Assembly (NCBI RefSeq): GCF_000429125.1 | Contig: NZ_KE386850.1 | Coordinates: 231,610 to 295,609, forward strand | Origin: Aequorivita capsosiphonis DSM 23843 | Lineage (GTDB): Bacteria > Bacteroidota > Bacteroidia > Flavobacteriales > Flavobacteriaceae | Direction of reading: 5' to 3' | Length of the DNA stretch: 64,000 bases | Shown: in pieces, positions 17,549 through 25,908 of the stretch | Layout of the letters: each line of letters begins with the position of its first letter | How positions within the stretch are numbered: position 1 is the stretch's first letter | Notes under the pieces: model-generated | The model's input: the letters and a program-made list of their open reading frames with translations, nothing else | What the model was told of the DNA's origin: nothing | The model's database searches: none | Program-made: the position numbers and the translations under genes

Positions 17549-18259
17549 ATGAAAAAACCAGACTTTTCAAAGCTAAAAGTACTTTACATTAACTGCACGT
17601 TGAAGCAATCTCCCCGCAAAAGCCATACTCAGGGCTTGATGGACGTTTCACAAAAAATAATGAAAGCCGAAGGTGTTTCCTTTGAAAACATTCGCCTAGT
17701 AGATCATCTAGTTGCTTATGGCGTATATCCAGATATGACTGAACACGGCGCAAAAGAAGATGCCTGGCCAGAAATTTGGAAAAAAGTTGATGAAGCGGAT
17801 ATTCTTATTGTTGGCACCCCAATTTGGTTAGGAGAAAAATCTTCGGTGGCCACAAACTTGATTGAGCGTTTGTATGCAATGAGCAGTCTTCAAAATGAAA
17901 AAGGTCAATATTATTTCTACGGAAAAGTGGGCGGTTGTATTATTACAGGTAATGAAGATGGTATAAAGCATTGTGCAATGGGTATTTTATATTCGTTACA
18001 ACACGTTGGCTACAGCATTCCGCCACAAGCAGATTGTGGTTGGATAGGTGAAGCTGGTCCTGGACCAAGTTATATGGATAAAGAAAGTGGTGCAAAAAAC
18101 AACGATTTCACCAATAGAAATACTACTTTTATGACGTATAATTTGCTTCATCTGGCAAAAATATTAAAAGAGAACGGCGGTTACCCTAAATACGGCAACT
18201 CTCGCAAGGATTGGGATGATGGCACTCGCTGGAATTTTGAAAATCCTGAATATCGTTAA
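17549..18259 (+). CDS. flavodoxin-fold NAD(P)H-dependent FMN reductase family protein
   Basis: A 236-residue cytoplasmic protein with the flavodoxin-like fold of NADPH-dependent FMN reductases and related quinone reductases. Strand 1 with phosphate loop is KVLYINCTLKQSPRKSHTQGL (residues 9-29), and the second flavin-binding loop is ADILIVGTPIWLGEKSS around residues 86-102. A later loop VGGCIITGNEDG also fits the family. The preference for FMN is inferred from the family. It stands 20 bases upstream of a broken DJ-1/PfpI gene, so the two may once have formed an operon. Confidence 0.82.
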   Translation: MKKPDFSKLKVLYINCTLKQSPRKSHTQGLMDVSQKIMKAEGVSFENIRLVDHLVAYGVYPDMTEHGAKEDAWPEIWKKVDEADILIVGTPIWLGEKSSVATNLIERLYAMSSLQNEKGQYYFYGKVGGCIITGNEDGIKHCAMGILYSLQHVGYSIPPQADCGWIGEAGPGPSYMDKESGAKNNDFTNRNTTFMTYNLLHLAKILKENGGYPKYGNSRKDWDDGTRWNFENPEYR

Positions 18260-18279
18260 AACAAACTCTAAGTAGTATT

Positions 18280-18976
18280 ATGAAAAAGTTAAGTATTTCA
18301 CTTATCGTGCTTTCACTTATTCTTGTTAGTTGTTTTTCCAACACAGATAAATCTACCGGTCCAGAACCTAGCCCGGCAGATCCTGAAGTTGTTGCTATAG
18401 CTTAGCGAAATGTTTTAAAACCTATAAATGATAGCCTGCCAATAATTGGTCTGTTAATGTACAACAGCGTTCTAACCACCGAAGTTACCGCTACTATGGA
18501 GGTTTTCGCAAAGCCCAATAAAGATGGGAAGAAGGTTTAACGATTGTTCCCGATTACACTTTTGAAAACAGCCCAAACCTAGATGTGCTTTTTGTGCCCA
18601 GCGCTTATGATATGTACACGCAGGTTCACAATCCGAAAATTGTCAATTTTATAAAAGAGCAAGATAAAAATACAGAATACACCGTCAGCAATTGTGCAGG
18701 AGCGCATTTGATAGGTGAATCCGGAATTGCAGATGGTAGAAAAATCGTTACTTGGATTGGTGGTGGAGAAGAGCTTCAAAAAAACTATCCTAACCTAAAA
18801 GTTCAAAATGATAGCGTTGTACGTTTTATGGAAGATGGAAAATACCTATCTTCCAATGGAAATTTAATCAGCTATGTTTCAGCATTAAATTTGTTGAAGA
18901 AAATGCAGGGCAGGAGCAAGTTGATTTTGTGGAATCCTACATATATCTGAAAGAACTCCAAGATTGGAAACAGTAA
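18280..18976 (+). pseudogene. DJ-1/PfpI family lipoprotein, broken gene
   Basis: The ATG at 18280 opens a lipoprotein signal (MKKLSISLIVLSLILVSC). The frame meets TAG at 18403 and continues, still homologous (PIIGLLMYNSVLTTEVTATM), to TAA at 18538. There coding jumps frame into LTIVPDYTFENSPNLDVLFV, apparently with loss of some 15-20 codons (size inferred from the family). The nucleophile cysteine motif SNCAGAHLIG and the following IVTWIGGGEE are intact. A further 1-base shift near 18895 is needed to read FVEENAGQEQVDFVESYIYL to the TAA at 18974. With three lesions the gene is almost surely dead; sequencing error is unlikely to explain all three. Confidence 0.85.
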
Positions 18977-19032
18977 GGAAGTTGCAGTTTTCAGTCTCAG
19001 TAAGCAATAATTGAATTTAAAAAGGAATAGCT

Positions 19033-19539
19033 ATGAAAACTCAAAAGATGCTAATTGGCTTCTTATTTTGCTTTATTCTTGGAAGTGTTTCAGCACAGGA
19101 GAAGGAACTAAAAGCAGATACAATTAATGGGACTATTAATAATGCTACGGCAACGATAGCAGAATTGTTAAATTCAAAAACTTTTGAGTTTATCGCGAAT
19201 ACTGTATTTCCATCTGGCGGAACTCCCAAGAATCTTGTTGGAAGTGGCTATTTCGTGACATTTTCGCCAGAAATAATTATAAGTAATCTGCCATTTTATG
19301 GAAGAGGATATACTGGTATGACGATGGGACGTGATAAAGGAATGCGCTTTGAAGGAGCGCCTAAAGATTTCAATATCTCAGACGGAAACGACTATGAAGT
19401 GAAGGTAACAGTGAATGGGGAAAGTGATACCTATGCTGTTTCAATGTCAGTAAGTGTTTCAGGCTACGCCACACTTTCCATTAGCAGTAATGATCGAGGA
19501 CCAATTACTTTTCAAGGCGAAGTTGTTGCGGTTCAGTGA
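19033..19539 (+). CDS. DUF4251 domain secreted protein
   Basis: A 168-residue exported protein (signal peptide 1-21, ending SVSAQ). The mature protein shows the DUF4251 pattern: SKTFEFIANTVFP, then NLPFYGRGYTG around residues 88-98, GMRFEGAPKDF, and a C-terminal beta-rich VSVSGYATLSISSNDRGPITFQG. The family is common in Bacteroidota as small periplasmic or outer-membrane-associated proteins of unknown role. The stop codon lies at the beginning of a CAGT word array, so the last two or three residues come from repeat DNA. Confidence 0.8.
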   Translation: MKTQKMLIGFLFCFILGSVSAQEKELKADTINGTINNATATIAELLNSKTFEFIANTVFPSGGTPKNLVGSGYFVTFSPEIIISNLPFYGRGYTGMTMGRDKGMRFEGAPKDFNISDGNDYEVKVTVNGESDTYAVSMSVSVSGYATLSISSNDRGPITFQGEVVAVQ

Positions 19540-19602
19540 TCAGTATTCAGTGGTCAGTATTCAGTAATCAGTGAGCAGTATTCAGTAGCAGTTTTCAGTG
19601 TT
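19532..19602. repeat. CAGT word array
   Basis: About ten copies of (T/G)CAGT separated by 1-4 bases (TCAGTGATCAGTATTCAG, TGGTCAGTATTCAGTAATCA and so on). It overlaps the end of the DUF4251 gene and supplies its stop codon. Related arrays are at 18977-19003, 24881-24918 and 63600-63640. Confidence 0.75.
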
Positions 19603-19651
19603 CCTTGTAATATTTAATGAGGCAGCAGGTTTCGTAATTACATCCTATATT

Positions 19652-19692
19652 CATCAACTTCTAAACCATTAAACTCCTCAACTCTTAAACTA
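19652..19692. repeat. AACTCCTCAACTC word array
   Basis: TCAACTTCTAAACC, ATTAAACTCCTCAACTC, TTAAAC lie immediately before the PH-domain gene; this is the reverse-complement form of the array at 17443. Confidence 0.55.
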
Positions 19693-19699
19693 AATAAAA

Positions 19700-20077
19700 A
19701 TGAGCTTATTCAATAAAATCCTTGGAAACGCCAGCGAAGTTTCTTCAGAAAAACTAACCGAAAAATATACTCGTCTTTTAATTGAAGGCGAAGCGGTAGA
19801 ACTTGGTTTTAAGCTTTTTCGCGATGTGTTTATGTTTACAAACAAACGCTTAATTCTAATTGACGTACAAGGAATAACAGGGAGTAAAGTGGAATACAAA
19901 TGTTTGCCTTACAAACACATTTCAAGATTTTCATTAGAAACCGCCGGAACTTTCGATCTGGACGCCGAACTTAAAATCTGGATTTCCAGTGAAGACACGC
20001 CTACGGTAAGTAAGAAGTTTAATAAAAGTATCGATGTCTACGAAGTTCAGAAGTATTTGGCTGGGAAGGTTTTGTAG
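19700..20077 (+). CDS. bacterial PH domain protein
   Basis: A 125-residue cytoplasmic protein that is essentially one bacterial PH domain. Typical elements are EKYTRLLIEGEAVELGFKLF (residues 20-39), FTNKRLILIDVQG, the strand VEYKCLPYKHISRFSLETAG and the closing helix. The family binds no known common ligand and is widespread in Bacteria. It sits alone between two word arrays. Confidence 0.85.
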   Translation: MSLFNKILGNASEVSSEKLTEKYTRLLIEGEAVELGFKLFRDVFMFTNKRLILIDVQGITGSKVEYKCLPYKHISRFSLETAGTFDLDAELKIWISSEDTPTVSKKFNKSIDVYEVQKYLAGKVL

Positions 20078-20109
20078 TGTTTAAATCCATTGTTGTCCAG
20101 AAAAGGATT

Positions 20110-20295
20110 TAAAACATAAGTCCTTCACTAGCGCCCGCCCGAGATCACGAACTTTATCTAACGTGCTTAAAGTACTGCCACTCCCGAAGCATCGGGAGCA
20201 CTAATTCACACAAATTATCCCCATTGTCGAAAACAGATACGCAATCAGTATGGCTTTAATCTCACGAATTTAACAGACTTTCAGTCTGTACTAAA
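20110..20295 (-). repeat. dispersed repeat R1, copy C (lacks palindrome insert)
   Basis: Read on the minus strand this has the order ACAGACT-GAA-AGTCTGT, TTCGTGAGATTAAAGCC, a hairpin CTCCCGA-TGCT-TCGGGAG, GGCAGTACTTTAA, AGATAAAGTTCGTGATCTCG, GTGAAGGACTTA. The same order occurs at 51541 and 59565. The segment between AGTCTGTT and TTCGTG is only 3 bases here, while the other two copies carry the 20-bp palindrome there. Confidence 0.75.
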
Positions 20296-20350
20296 CTCAT
20301 AAACTCCTCAACTCATAAACTTTTAAACACCTAAACCCCTCAACCTTTTT
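20290..20350. repeat. CTCATAAACTCCTCAACTC word array
   Basis: About seven copies of a 7-8-base unit (AACTCAT, AACTCCTC, AACTCAT, AAACTTTT, AAACACCT, AAACCCCTC) run into the end of the DUF3037 gene. Confidence 0.6.
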
Positions 20351-20733
20351 CAAAGCACCAATTCCCCAAATAGCCGTTCCAAAGTCGCCTCTAAATCATC
20401 ACTAAATCCGTTATGTGGACGAGAAGTTTGAATTGAAGAACTGCGTAGGGCGGTAAGCCATCTAAATCTATCGGGAATTTCCCATTGAGACACTGGTCCT
20501 CCATCTTTGGCACCGATGCAGATTTTATGAAATGCTTGAAGGTTTTTTTCTATTTCGTCAACTTCCAGTGCAGATGAAAAGAGGTTTAGCTTTGCAGTAT
20601 CAATATGGCATTTACAGTTTAAATATTTAGCTCCCTTGCTGAAAATAATTATTCCAACATTCAAAAACTCCTCACGTTCTACGCGAGGTACCAATCGAAT
20701 TACCGCATATTCATACAAGTGTTTCCCTGGCAT
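20350..20733 (-). CDS. DUF3037 family protein, partner of HipA-like kinase
   Basis: A 127-residue soluble protein of the DUF3037 family. The N-terminus is characteristic: YEYAVIRLVPRVEREEFLNVGIIIFSKGAKYL (residues 7-38), as is DRFRWLTALRSSSIQTSRPHNGFSDD near residues 88-113. Its start lies inside the upstream kinase gene: the two overlap by 23 bases (20711-20733), so translation is probably coupled. DUF3037 genes are, from memory, regularly next to HipA-like kinase genes. No biochemical function is established. Confidence 0.85.
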   Translation of the reverse strand: MPGKHLYEYAVIRLVPRVEREEFLNVGIIIFSKGAKYLNCKCHIDTAKLNLFSSALEVDEIEKNLQAFHKICIGAKDGGPVSQWEIPDRFRWLTALRSSSIQTSRPHNGFSDDLEATLERLFGELVL

Positions 20734-21508
20734 CTTGAATCTGTTTTACAAAGTTGTTTGAATAATTTCTTCGCTGTACTAAAAATTGAAAATATACATT
20801 TCGAATTGCTTCGGAATCCATTTGAGAACCTTCCCACTCCAACCAATCGATAGGGATGAGGTTAGTTATTTCCTTCAGTTTGTCATTGGTGAGAAGTGAA
20901 ATCATTTCGGCATTTATTTCTTCAACTAAAGAAGCTTGTGGTAATAAAACGTGATCTTTTATGTATGGAAATGGACTAATGGCAGCTTTCTCCCAATTAT
21001 CCCACGAATGGTGAAAATAGAAGGTGGCGCCGTGATCTATCAACCACAGTTCTTTATGCCAAATAAGCATATTGGTGTTTTTTACGGAGCGGTCTATATT
21101 TGTAGTAAACGCATCCAACCATACGATTTTTGAAGCCAGCCTTTCATCTACTTGAGTAACAACGGGATCAAAAGTAAGGGCTCCGGAAAGAAAATGAAGC
21201 GCTAAGTTAAGGCCTTGGCTTCCTTTTAAAAGATCTTGAATTTCCTCGTCTCCTTCACTTCGGCCAAAGGCTTTATCTAGGTTGGCGAAAACCAGCTCAG
21301 GGATCTTTAGTTTTAAAGTTCGAGCTATTTCGCCGCCCAATAATTCTGCAATTAGAGCTTTTACACCGTGGCCGGCTCCGCGAAATTTTAAAACATATTT
21401 AAAATCGTCGTCCGCTTCGGCCAAAGCAGGCAAGGAACCACCTTCCCGAAGTGGGGTGATGTAACGCGTAACATTAACAGTACGAAGTTCTATTTTATTG
21501 GTCGTCAT
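20711..21508 (-). CDS. HipA-like kinase family protein (HipA_2 type)
   Basis: A 265-residue protein with a shortened HipA/phosphoinositide-kinase-like fold. Motifs: Lys41 in YVLKFRGAGHGVKALIAE (ATP-binding lysine), the catalytic segment LDAFTTNIDRSVKNTNML (131-148, with Asp139 and Asn144/146), and the metal-binding DFG-like Asp158 in LWLIDHGATF. It lacks the N-terminal couple domain of true HipA toxins, and no HipB-type DNA-binding gene is adjacent; instead DUF3037 follows with a 23-base overlap. A role in toxin-antitoxin or signalling is possible but unproven. All expected kinase residues are present, so it is likely active. Confidence 0.85.
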   Translation of the reverse strand: MTTNKIELRTVNVTRYITPLREGGSLPALAEADDDFKYVLKFRGAGHGVKALIAELLGGEIARTLKLKIPELVFANLDKAFGRSEGDEEIQDLLKGSQGLNLALHFLSGALTFDPVVTQVDERLASKIVWLDAFTTNIDRSVKNTNMLIWHKELWLIDHGATFYFHHSWDNWEKAAISPFPYIKDHVLLPQASLVEEINAEMISLLTNDKLKEITNLIPIDWLEWEGSQMDSEAIRNVYFQFLVQRRNYSNNFVKQIQDARETLV

Positions 21509-21589
21509 TGCCCTTAAGCTATTTGCTTGTAAAATTAGGCTTATTTGTGAATATGCAAACCTATTTAAATACTTGTTTCAATTAATGAA

Positions 21590-21660
21590 TCTTAGTCGTG
21601 TCCGAATAAGATATAAGACCTTCATTCGAGTTGGCCTGAGATCACGAACTATATCTAGCT
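21590..21660 (-). repeat. dispersed repeat R1, fragment D
   Basis: On the minus strand it contains AGATATAGTTCGTGATCTC, then GAATGAAGGTCTTATATCTTA, matching only the distal end of the R1 repeat (59740-59785). Confidence 0.6.
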
Positions 21661-21698
21661 TCGGTAATTGAACCTTCTCTTTATTAAAGCTCTTTTTT

Positions 21699-21759
21699 CT
21701 TTGCGAACCTCTGCGCCTCCGCGGTCAATTTTTACCGCAAAGCCGCAAAGAACGCAGAG
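21699..21759. repeat. quasi-palindrome of CTTTGCG / CTCTGCG words
   Basis: The left arm CTTTGCG..CTCTGCG..CTCCGCGGT is followed by an AT centre and by ACCGCAAAG, CCGCAAAG, AACGCAGAG, so both arms are built of the same words in opposite orientation. It would fold into a long hairpin. Such CTTTGCG/CTCTGCG hairpins are dispersed in many unrelated bacteria (general recollection). Confidence 0.5.
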
Positions 21760-21909
21760 TTTAAGAATTTTGAATTTAGTTAGATGATAGACTTGATTTA
21801 TAAGAAGTTGATGATCAGGTTAAACTGAGTTAGCACACTTTTAATTTGATGTTTCAGAATACCCATTTTTCAAATTAAGTTTCCGATGAGTTATTTACTA
21901 ATCTTGTAA

Positions 21910-21945
21910 GTGTCCTAAGTCCTACGTCCTATCGTCCTACGTCAT
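21910..21945. repeat. GTCCTACGTC word array
   Basis: GTCCTAAGTCCTACGTCCTA, then TCGTCCTACGTCA: four units in 36 bases in the gap before the antiporter gene. Confidence 0.6.
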
Positions 21946-22053
21946 TTTTAGAAATTAATTGTATTTTCATCATCTCAGAAAGCCTTTGATGCTATTTTTA
22001 AAACCTTTTAATTCGTATTTTGCGTAAATGCGAAACTTTTAAACTTAGACTTA

Positions 22054-23529
22054 TTGGATATTACAATTGAAAACATTTTGCTTGTAGGTTCTCTCCTACT
22101 TTTTATAAGTATTATAGCGGGTAAAACTTCCTATAAATTCGGCGTTCCCACCTTAGTCCTTTTCTTAGGAATTGGGATGTTGGCAGGTGAAGATGGGATA
22201 GGTATTAGTTTTAACGATCCGCAAATTGCACAACTAATTGGAATAATTTCCTTAAACTTTATTCTATTTTCCGGTGGACTTGATACCGATTGGAAAGCGG
22301 TAAGACCTATTATGAAGGAAGGTTTTGCGCTTTCAACATTAGGGGTATTATTGACAGCAGTCGGCTTGGGAACTTTCGTCTATTTCGTTACCGACTTTAC
22401 AATTTATGAAAGCTTGCTTTTGGGAAGCATCGTTTCCTCGACAGATGCGGCTGCGGTATTTTCCATTTTACGCTCCAAAAACCTTGCGCTCCGTGCCAAT
22501 TTGCGGCCAACCTTAGAAATGGAAAGTGGTAGTAACGACCCGATGGCGTATGTACTTACCATTGCATTTCTCGGCTTGGTAATAAATCAGGACAAAGGGA
22601 TTGCATCTATGATTCCGTTGTTTTTTCAGCAAATGATTGTGGGAACAATCGCTGGATTCGGTTTTGGAAAACTCAGCAAGGTTATCATCAATAGAATAAA
22701 ACTGGATTTTGAAGGACTCTATCCAGTACTTGTAATTGCATTGATGTTTATCACTTTTTCCGTTACAGATTTTGTGGGAGGAAACGGCTTCCTAGCCATA
22801 TATATCTGTGCAGTCTTTTTGGGGAATCAATACCTAATTCACAAGAAAACAATCCTTAAAATGTATGATGGTCTAGCGTGGCTGATGCAGATTGTTCTTT
22901 TCCTTACTTTGGGACTTTTAGTATTTCCATCGCATATTGTTCCTGTGATTGGCATTGGATTAATAATATCCTTGTTCTTAATCTTTGTGGCTCGTCCTCT
23001 TGCTGTTTTTATAAGTTTAATTCCGTTTAAAATGAAAATGCGCAGACGTGTATATATTTCTTGGGTGGGATTAAGAGGTGCTGTTCCAATTGTGTTTGCA
23101 ACTTATCCATTATTGGCAGGAATAGATAAGGCTGGGATGATTTTTAATATCGTATTTTTCATTTCTCTTACCTCTATTTTAATCCAGGGAACCACACTTT
23201 CCATTGTGGCAAAATGGTTGAAAGTGAGTATTCCCAGCGAGGAGAAAATATTATCACCTTCAGAAAAATTTATGGAGGAACACCCTAAGACCGAGATGCG
23301 TGAAATAGGAATTGCCTCAGGCAGTAAAGTGGTTGGAAAACAAATTGTCGATATTGAATTTCCTCGAACTGCGATTATTGCAATGATACGTAGAGATGAC
23401 AAGTATATTACGCCAAATGGAAGTACGGTTATTAATGCCGACGATGTTTTGATCGTCCTATCTGAAAATGAGAAAGGAATTAAAAAGGTGTTCAAAGCGC
23501 TTAAAATTAGAGAATTCTCAGCTGCGTAA
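22054..23529 (+). CDS. potassium/proton antiporter (NhaP2/CvrA type)
   Basis: A 491-residue inner-membrane antiporter with about 12 membrane segments, exchanging K+ (or Na+) for H+. Features of the CPA1/NhaP2 branch are PTLVLFLGIGMLAGEDG at residues 31-47, the ion-binding region GSIVSSTDAAAVFSIL around 127-142 with the essential Asp, and ESGSNDPMAYVLT. The C-terminal 75 residues (IGIASGSKVVGKQIVDIEFP onward) form a TrkA_C/RCK_C ligand-sensing domain. The only in-frame start is the TTG at 22054. No other ion-transport gene is next to it. Confidence 0.9.
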   Translation: MDITIENILLVGSLLLFISIIAGKTSYKFGVPTLVLFLGIGMLAGEDGIGISFNDPQIAQLIGIISLNFILFSGGLDTDWKAVRPIMKEGFALSTLGVLLTAVGLGTFVYFVTDFTIYESLLLGSIVSSTDAAAVFSILRSKNLALRANLRPTLEMESGSNDPMAYVLTIAFLGLVINQDKGIASMIPLFFQQMIVGTIAGFGFGKLSKVIINRIKLDFEGLYPVLVIALMFITFSVTDFVGGNGFLAIYICAVFLGNQYLIHKKTILKMYDGLAWLMQIVLFLTLGLLVFPSHIVPVIGIGLIISLFLIFVARPLAVFISLIPFKMKMRRRVYISWVGLRGAVPIVFATYPLLAGIDKAGMIFNIVFFISLTSILIQGTTLSIVAKWLKVSIPSEEKILSPSEKFMEEHPKTEMREIGIASGSKVVGKQIVDIEFPRTAIIAMIRRDDKYITPNGSTVINADDVLIVLSENEKGIKKVFKALKIREFSAA

Positions 23530-23652
23530 AAAAAAGAATATCCAGTGGTAGTATTATCAGGCAGTAAGAGATTCTGAATTTTTAATTTATTGCTAGATAT
23601 TGAGATTTTTATTTAAATTTAATGATTGAAGGTCTAACTCTCGTTTATTTAG

Positions 23653-24897
23653 ATGATTATGAAAAATCCTATCTACCTACTCCTGTTTACATCATTATTC
23701 TCATTGAATACTTTTTCCCAAGAAATTTCCATCGGAAAAAGAGATAAGCTGCATTCCGAAATTCTTCAAGAAGACCGGGAGTTTTCAGTCTATTTTCCGC
23801 CTTCCTATAACACTACTGTAAAGGAGAAATATCCAGTATTATATATTTTGGACGGGGATTATAACTTTCAGTATGTAGCTGGTTTGTTGGAATTGCAAGG
23901 CGCCATAAGTGAAATTATTCCCGAAATGATTTTAGTGGCAATTTCAGGAAAAGGAACCAACGAGTACCGTAAAAATTGCAAACCACAGGTTAAAGGCGTC
24001 GCCGATAGCGGTAATGCCGAAGAAATGGCAAGGTTTATTGAAAAGGAATTGATTCCGTATGTCAATAAAAACTACAAAACTGCAGATTATAAAATTTTGG
24101 GTGGACACTCTGTTGGCGGGATATTCGTTATTAATACCGCGATAAATCACCCTGATCTTTTCAATAATTATATAGCCATCAGCCCGGCGCTGTATTGGGG
24201 GAAGAATGCAATAGAAACCATAATGAAAAATACTTGGGGGAAAACCGAAACCACCACCGCAAACTTATTTATTTCACTTGCGAATGAAAAGGGAATGGAT
24301 GTGGACAAGTTTCTTAAAAAGGTGCCGAAAAGCATTATGGAGAAGAATATTCATTATAAAGAGTTTCCAGGTGAAATTCACAATTCCGTAGGCCTCCCAA
24401 CCTATAAATGGGCGTTGACAGATATTTTTAGCACTTGGCACGTCAAGCAAGGCTATTTTGATTCTGCCGAAGCTTTAAAAAAACATTATGCCGAAGTGCA
24501 AAAACAATACGGCAGTGTTTTTAATATTCCTTTAGGTGTTCTTGGGTACACGAATTATACAATTCAGAAAAATGATAAGGAGCGTGAAAAAATTCAAACT
24601 GCACTTAAGGAAATTAACCCAAATGCCTTCGTTCTTTTTAATACATATCTGGCAGGAAAACTGGTTTCTGATAAAAAATATAAGGAAGCAGAAGAGTTGC
24701 TAAACGATGCTCTGGCTATAAATCCAAATAATTTTGACAGTTACAATGTGCTTGCCAAGATAAAAATGGAGCAGGGGAATACTGCCGATGCCACTCTTAA
24801 TATGGACAAAGCAATTGATTTAGCAAAAGCGCAATATGCAAGGCAATGGCAAATCAATGAATTGTTGGAAACTAAGGAAGTAGTCAGTGGTCAGTAG
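23653..24897 (+). CDS. secreted esterase (alpha/beta hydrolase) with TPR tail
   Basis: A 414-residue exported protein (signal peptide about 1-23, ending TFSQ). Residues 25-280 are an esterase-D / Fes-like alpha/beta hydrolase: YPVLYILDGDYNF (60-72), the nucleophile elbow GGHSVGG with Ser153, and the catalytic His in GEIHNS. The last 100 residues contain a TPR unit (YKEAEELLNDALAINPNNFDSY). The family includes trilactone and S-formylglutathione-type esterases; the substrate is not clear. The final codons and the stop lie in a CAGT word array, so the C-terminus (VVSGQ) derives from repeat DNA. Confidence 0.85.
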   Translation: MIMKNPIYLLLFTSLFSLNTFSQEISIGKRDKLHSEILQEDREFSVYFPPSYNTTVKEKYPVLYILDGDYNFQYVAGLLELQGAISEIIPEMILVAISGKGTNEYRKNCKPQVKGVADSGNAEEMARFIEKELIPYVNKNYKTADYKILGGHSVGGIFVINTAINHPDLFNNYIAISPALYWGKNAIETIMKNTWGKTETTTANLFISLANEKGMDVDKFLKKVPKSIMEKNIHYKEFPGEIHNSVGLPTYKWALTDIFSTWHVKQGYFDSAEALKKHYAEVQKQYGSVFNIPLGVLGYTNYTIQKNDKEREKIQTALKEINPNAFVLFNTYLAGKLVSDKKYKEAEELLNDALAINPNNFDSYNVLAKIKMEQGNTADATLNMDKAIDLAKAQYARQWQINELLETKEVVSGQ

Positions 24898-24918
24898 CAG
24901 TGAGCAGTTGGCAGTATG
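24881..24918. repeat. CAGT word array at the end of the esterase gene
   Basis: GTCAGTGGTCAGTAGCAGTG, then AGCAGTTGGCAGT: six CAGT units spanning the stop codon of the upstream gene. Confidence 0.7.
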
Positions 24919-24965
24919 GGAAGCTCCAAGCTCACGGCTCACAACCCATAGCTTATTATTCCGCG

Positions 24966-25020
24966 GTGGCCGAGTGAATTTGAAGGAGCGATAGCGGATT
25001 CAAATTTGTATCGAGACCCC
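24966..25020 (-). repeat. R3 inverted-repeat element, copy 3
   Basis: On the minus strand it reads TCTCGATACAAATTTGAATC, CGCTATCGCTCC, TTCAAATTCACTCGG. The core arms AATTTGAA and TTCAAATT form an 8-bp stem. The other copies are at 46912 and 47924. Confidence 0.7.
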
Positions 25021-25040
25021 AAATCCCCGATTCTTTTCGT

Positions 25041-25048
25041 TATTTTTG
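25041..25048 (+). promoter_or_regulatory. Bacteroidota -7 promoter box of yaaA
   Basis: TATTTTTG fits TAnnTTTG, 15 bases before the ATG at 25064. A TTG inside it is the formal start of a longer frame and is rejected as start. Confidence 0.5.
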
Positions 25049-25063
25049 AAGAAAAGAATTTTA

Positions 25064-25825
25064 ATGAAAATAGTAGTTTCCCCTGCAAAAACGCTGGATT
25101 ATAAATCCAAACTTCCTACAACTCGTGCTACGCAACCGAAATTTTTAGAAGAAGCTGAATTAATAAACAACAAACTAGAGCGAAAAAGCAAAAAGGCCAT
25201 TTCGGAACTGATGGACATCAGCGATAAATTGGCCGAGCTAAACTATCAGCGCTACAAAGATTTTAACACGCCGTTTACAAAGGACAACGCACGTCCGGCG
25301 GTTTACGCCTTTGCGGGCGATGTTTATACTGGATTGGATGCCTACACAATTCCTTCGGAAAAGTTGGATCTCTTGCAGGATTCACTGCGCATATTATCAG
25401 GAATGTTTGGCATGCTTCGTCCATTAGATTTGATGCAGCCTTATCGCTTGGAAATGGGCACCAAGCTTCACGTCGATAGAAAAAAAGATTTATATGCTTT
25501 TTGGAAAAAATCGCTTACTGAAACTCTAAATGAAGAGTTAGAAGATGATGAGCTTTTTATAAACCTTGCGAGTGTAGAATACTTTAAAGCAATTGATGAA
25601 AAGAACCTAAAAGTTCCCGTAATCGCCCCAGTTTTTAAAGATTTTAAAAATGGTAAACTCAAGATCATTTCGTTTTACGCGAAAAAAGCACGTGGAAGTA
25701 TGACGCGTTTCGCCATAGATAACAACGTGAAAACATTAGACGATTTAAAAGCCTTTGATATTGACGGCTATGGTTATAGCGAAGAATATACTGAAAAGGA
25801 AAATGAGCCTGTTTTTATAAGGTAG
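25064..25825 (+). CDS. yaaA: peroxide stress protein YaaA
   Basis: A 253-residue cytoplasmic protein of the YaaA (DUF328) family, which limits free iron and DNA damage during hydrogen peroxide stress in E. coli. The hallmark N-terminus [13 protein letters not shown] is intact, as are [38 protein letters not shown] and the C-terminal [18 protein letters not shown] further six residues upstream would be possible from the TTG at 25046, but that overlaps the promoter box. Length is normal for the family. Confidence 0.95.
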   Translation: MKIVVSPAKTLDYKSKLPTTRATQPKFLEEAELINNKLERKSKKAISELMDISDKLAELNYQRYKDFNTPFTKDNARPAVYAFAGDVYTGLDAYTIPSEKLDLLQDSLRILSGMFGMLRPLDLMQPYRLEMGTKLHVDRKKDLYAFWKKSLTETLNEELEDDELFINLASVEYFKAIDEKNLKVPVIAPVFKDFKNGKLKIISFYAKKARGSMTRFAIDNNVKTLDDLKAFDIDGYGYSEEYTEKENEPVFIR

Positions 25826-25871
25826 TTGAAATGAAGATGAAGACGATTGTAATAAGATAATAAGATTATTT

Positions 25872-25905
25872 AACCTGAAACTTGAAACCTGCAACCTGCA
25901 ACCCT
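25872..25905. repeat. GAAACCTGCAACCTGCAACC word array
   Basis: AACCTGAAACTTGAAACCTG, then CAACCTGCAACC: five 7-base units just before the glycosylase-like gene. Confidence 0.6.
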
Positions 25906-25908
25906 AAT

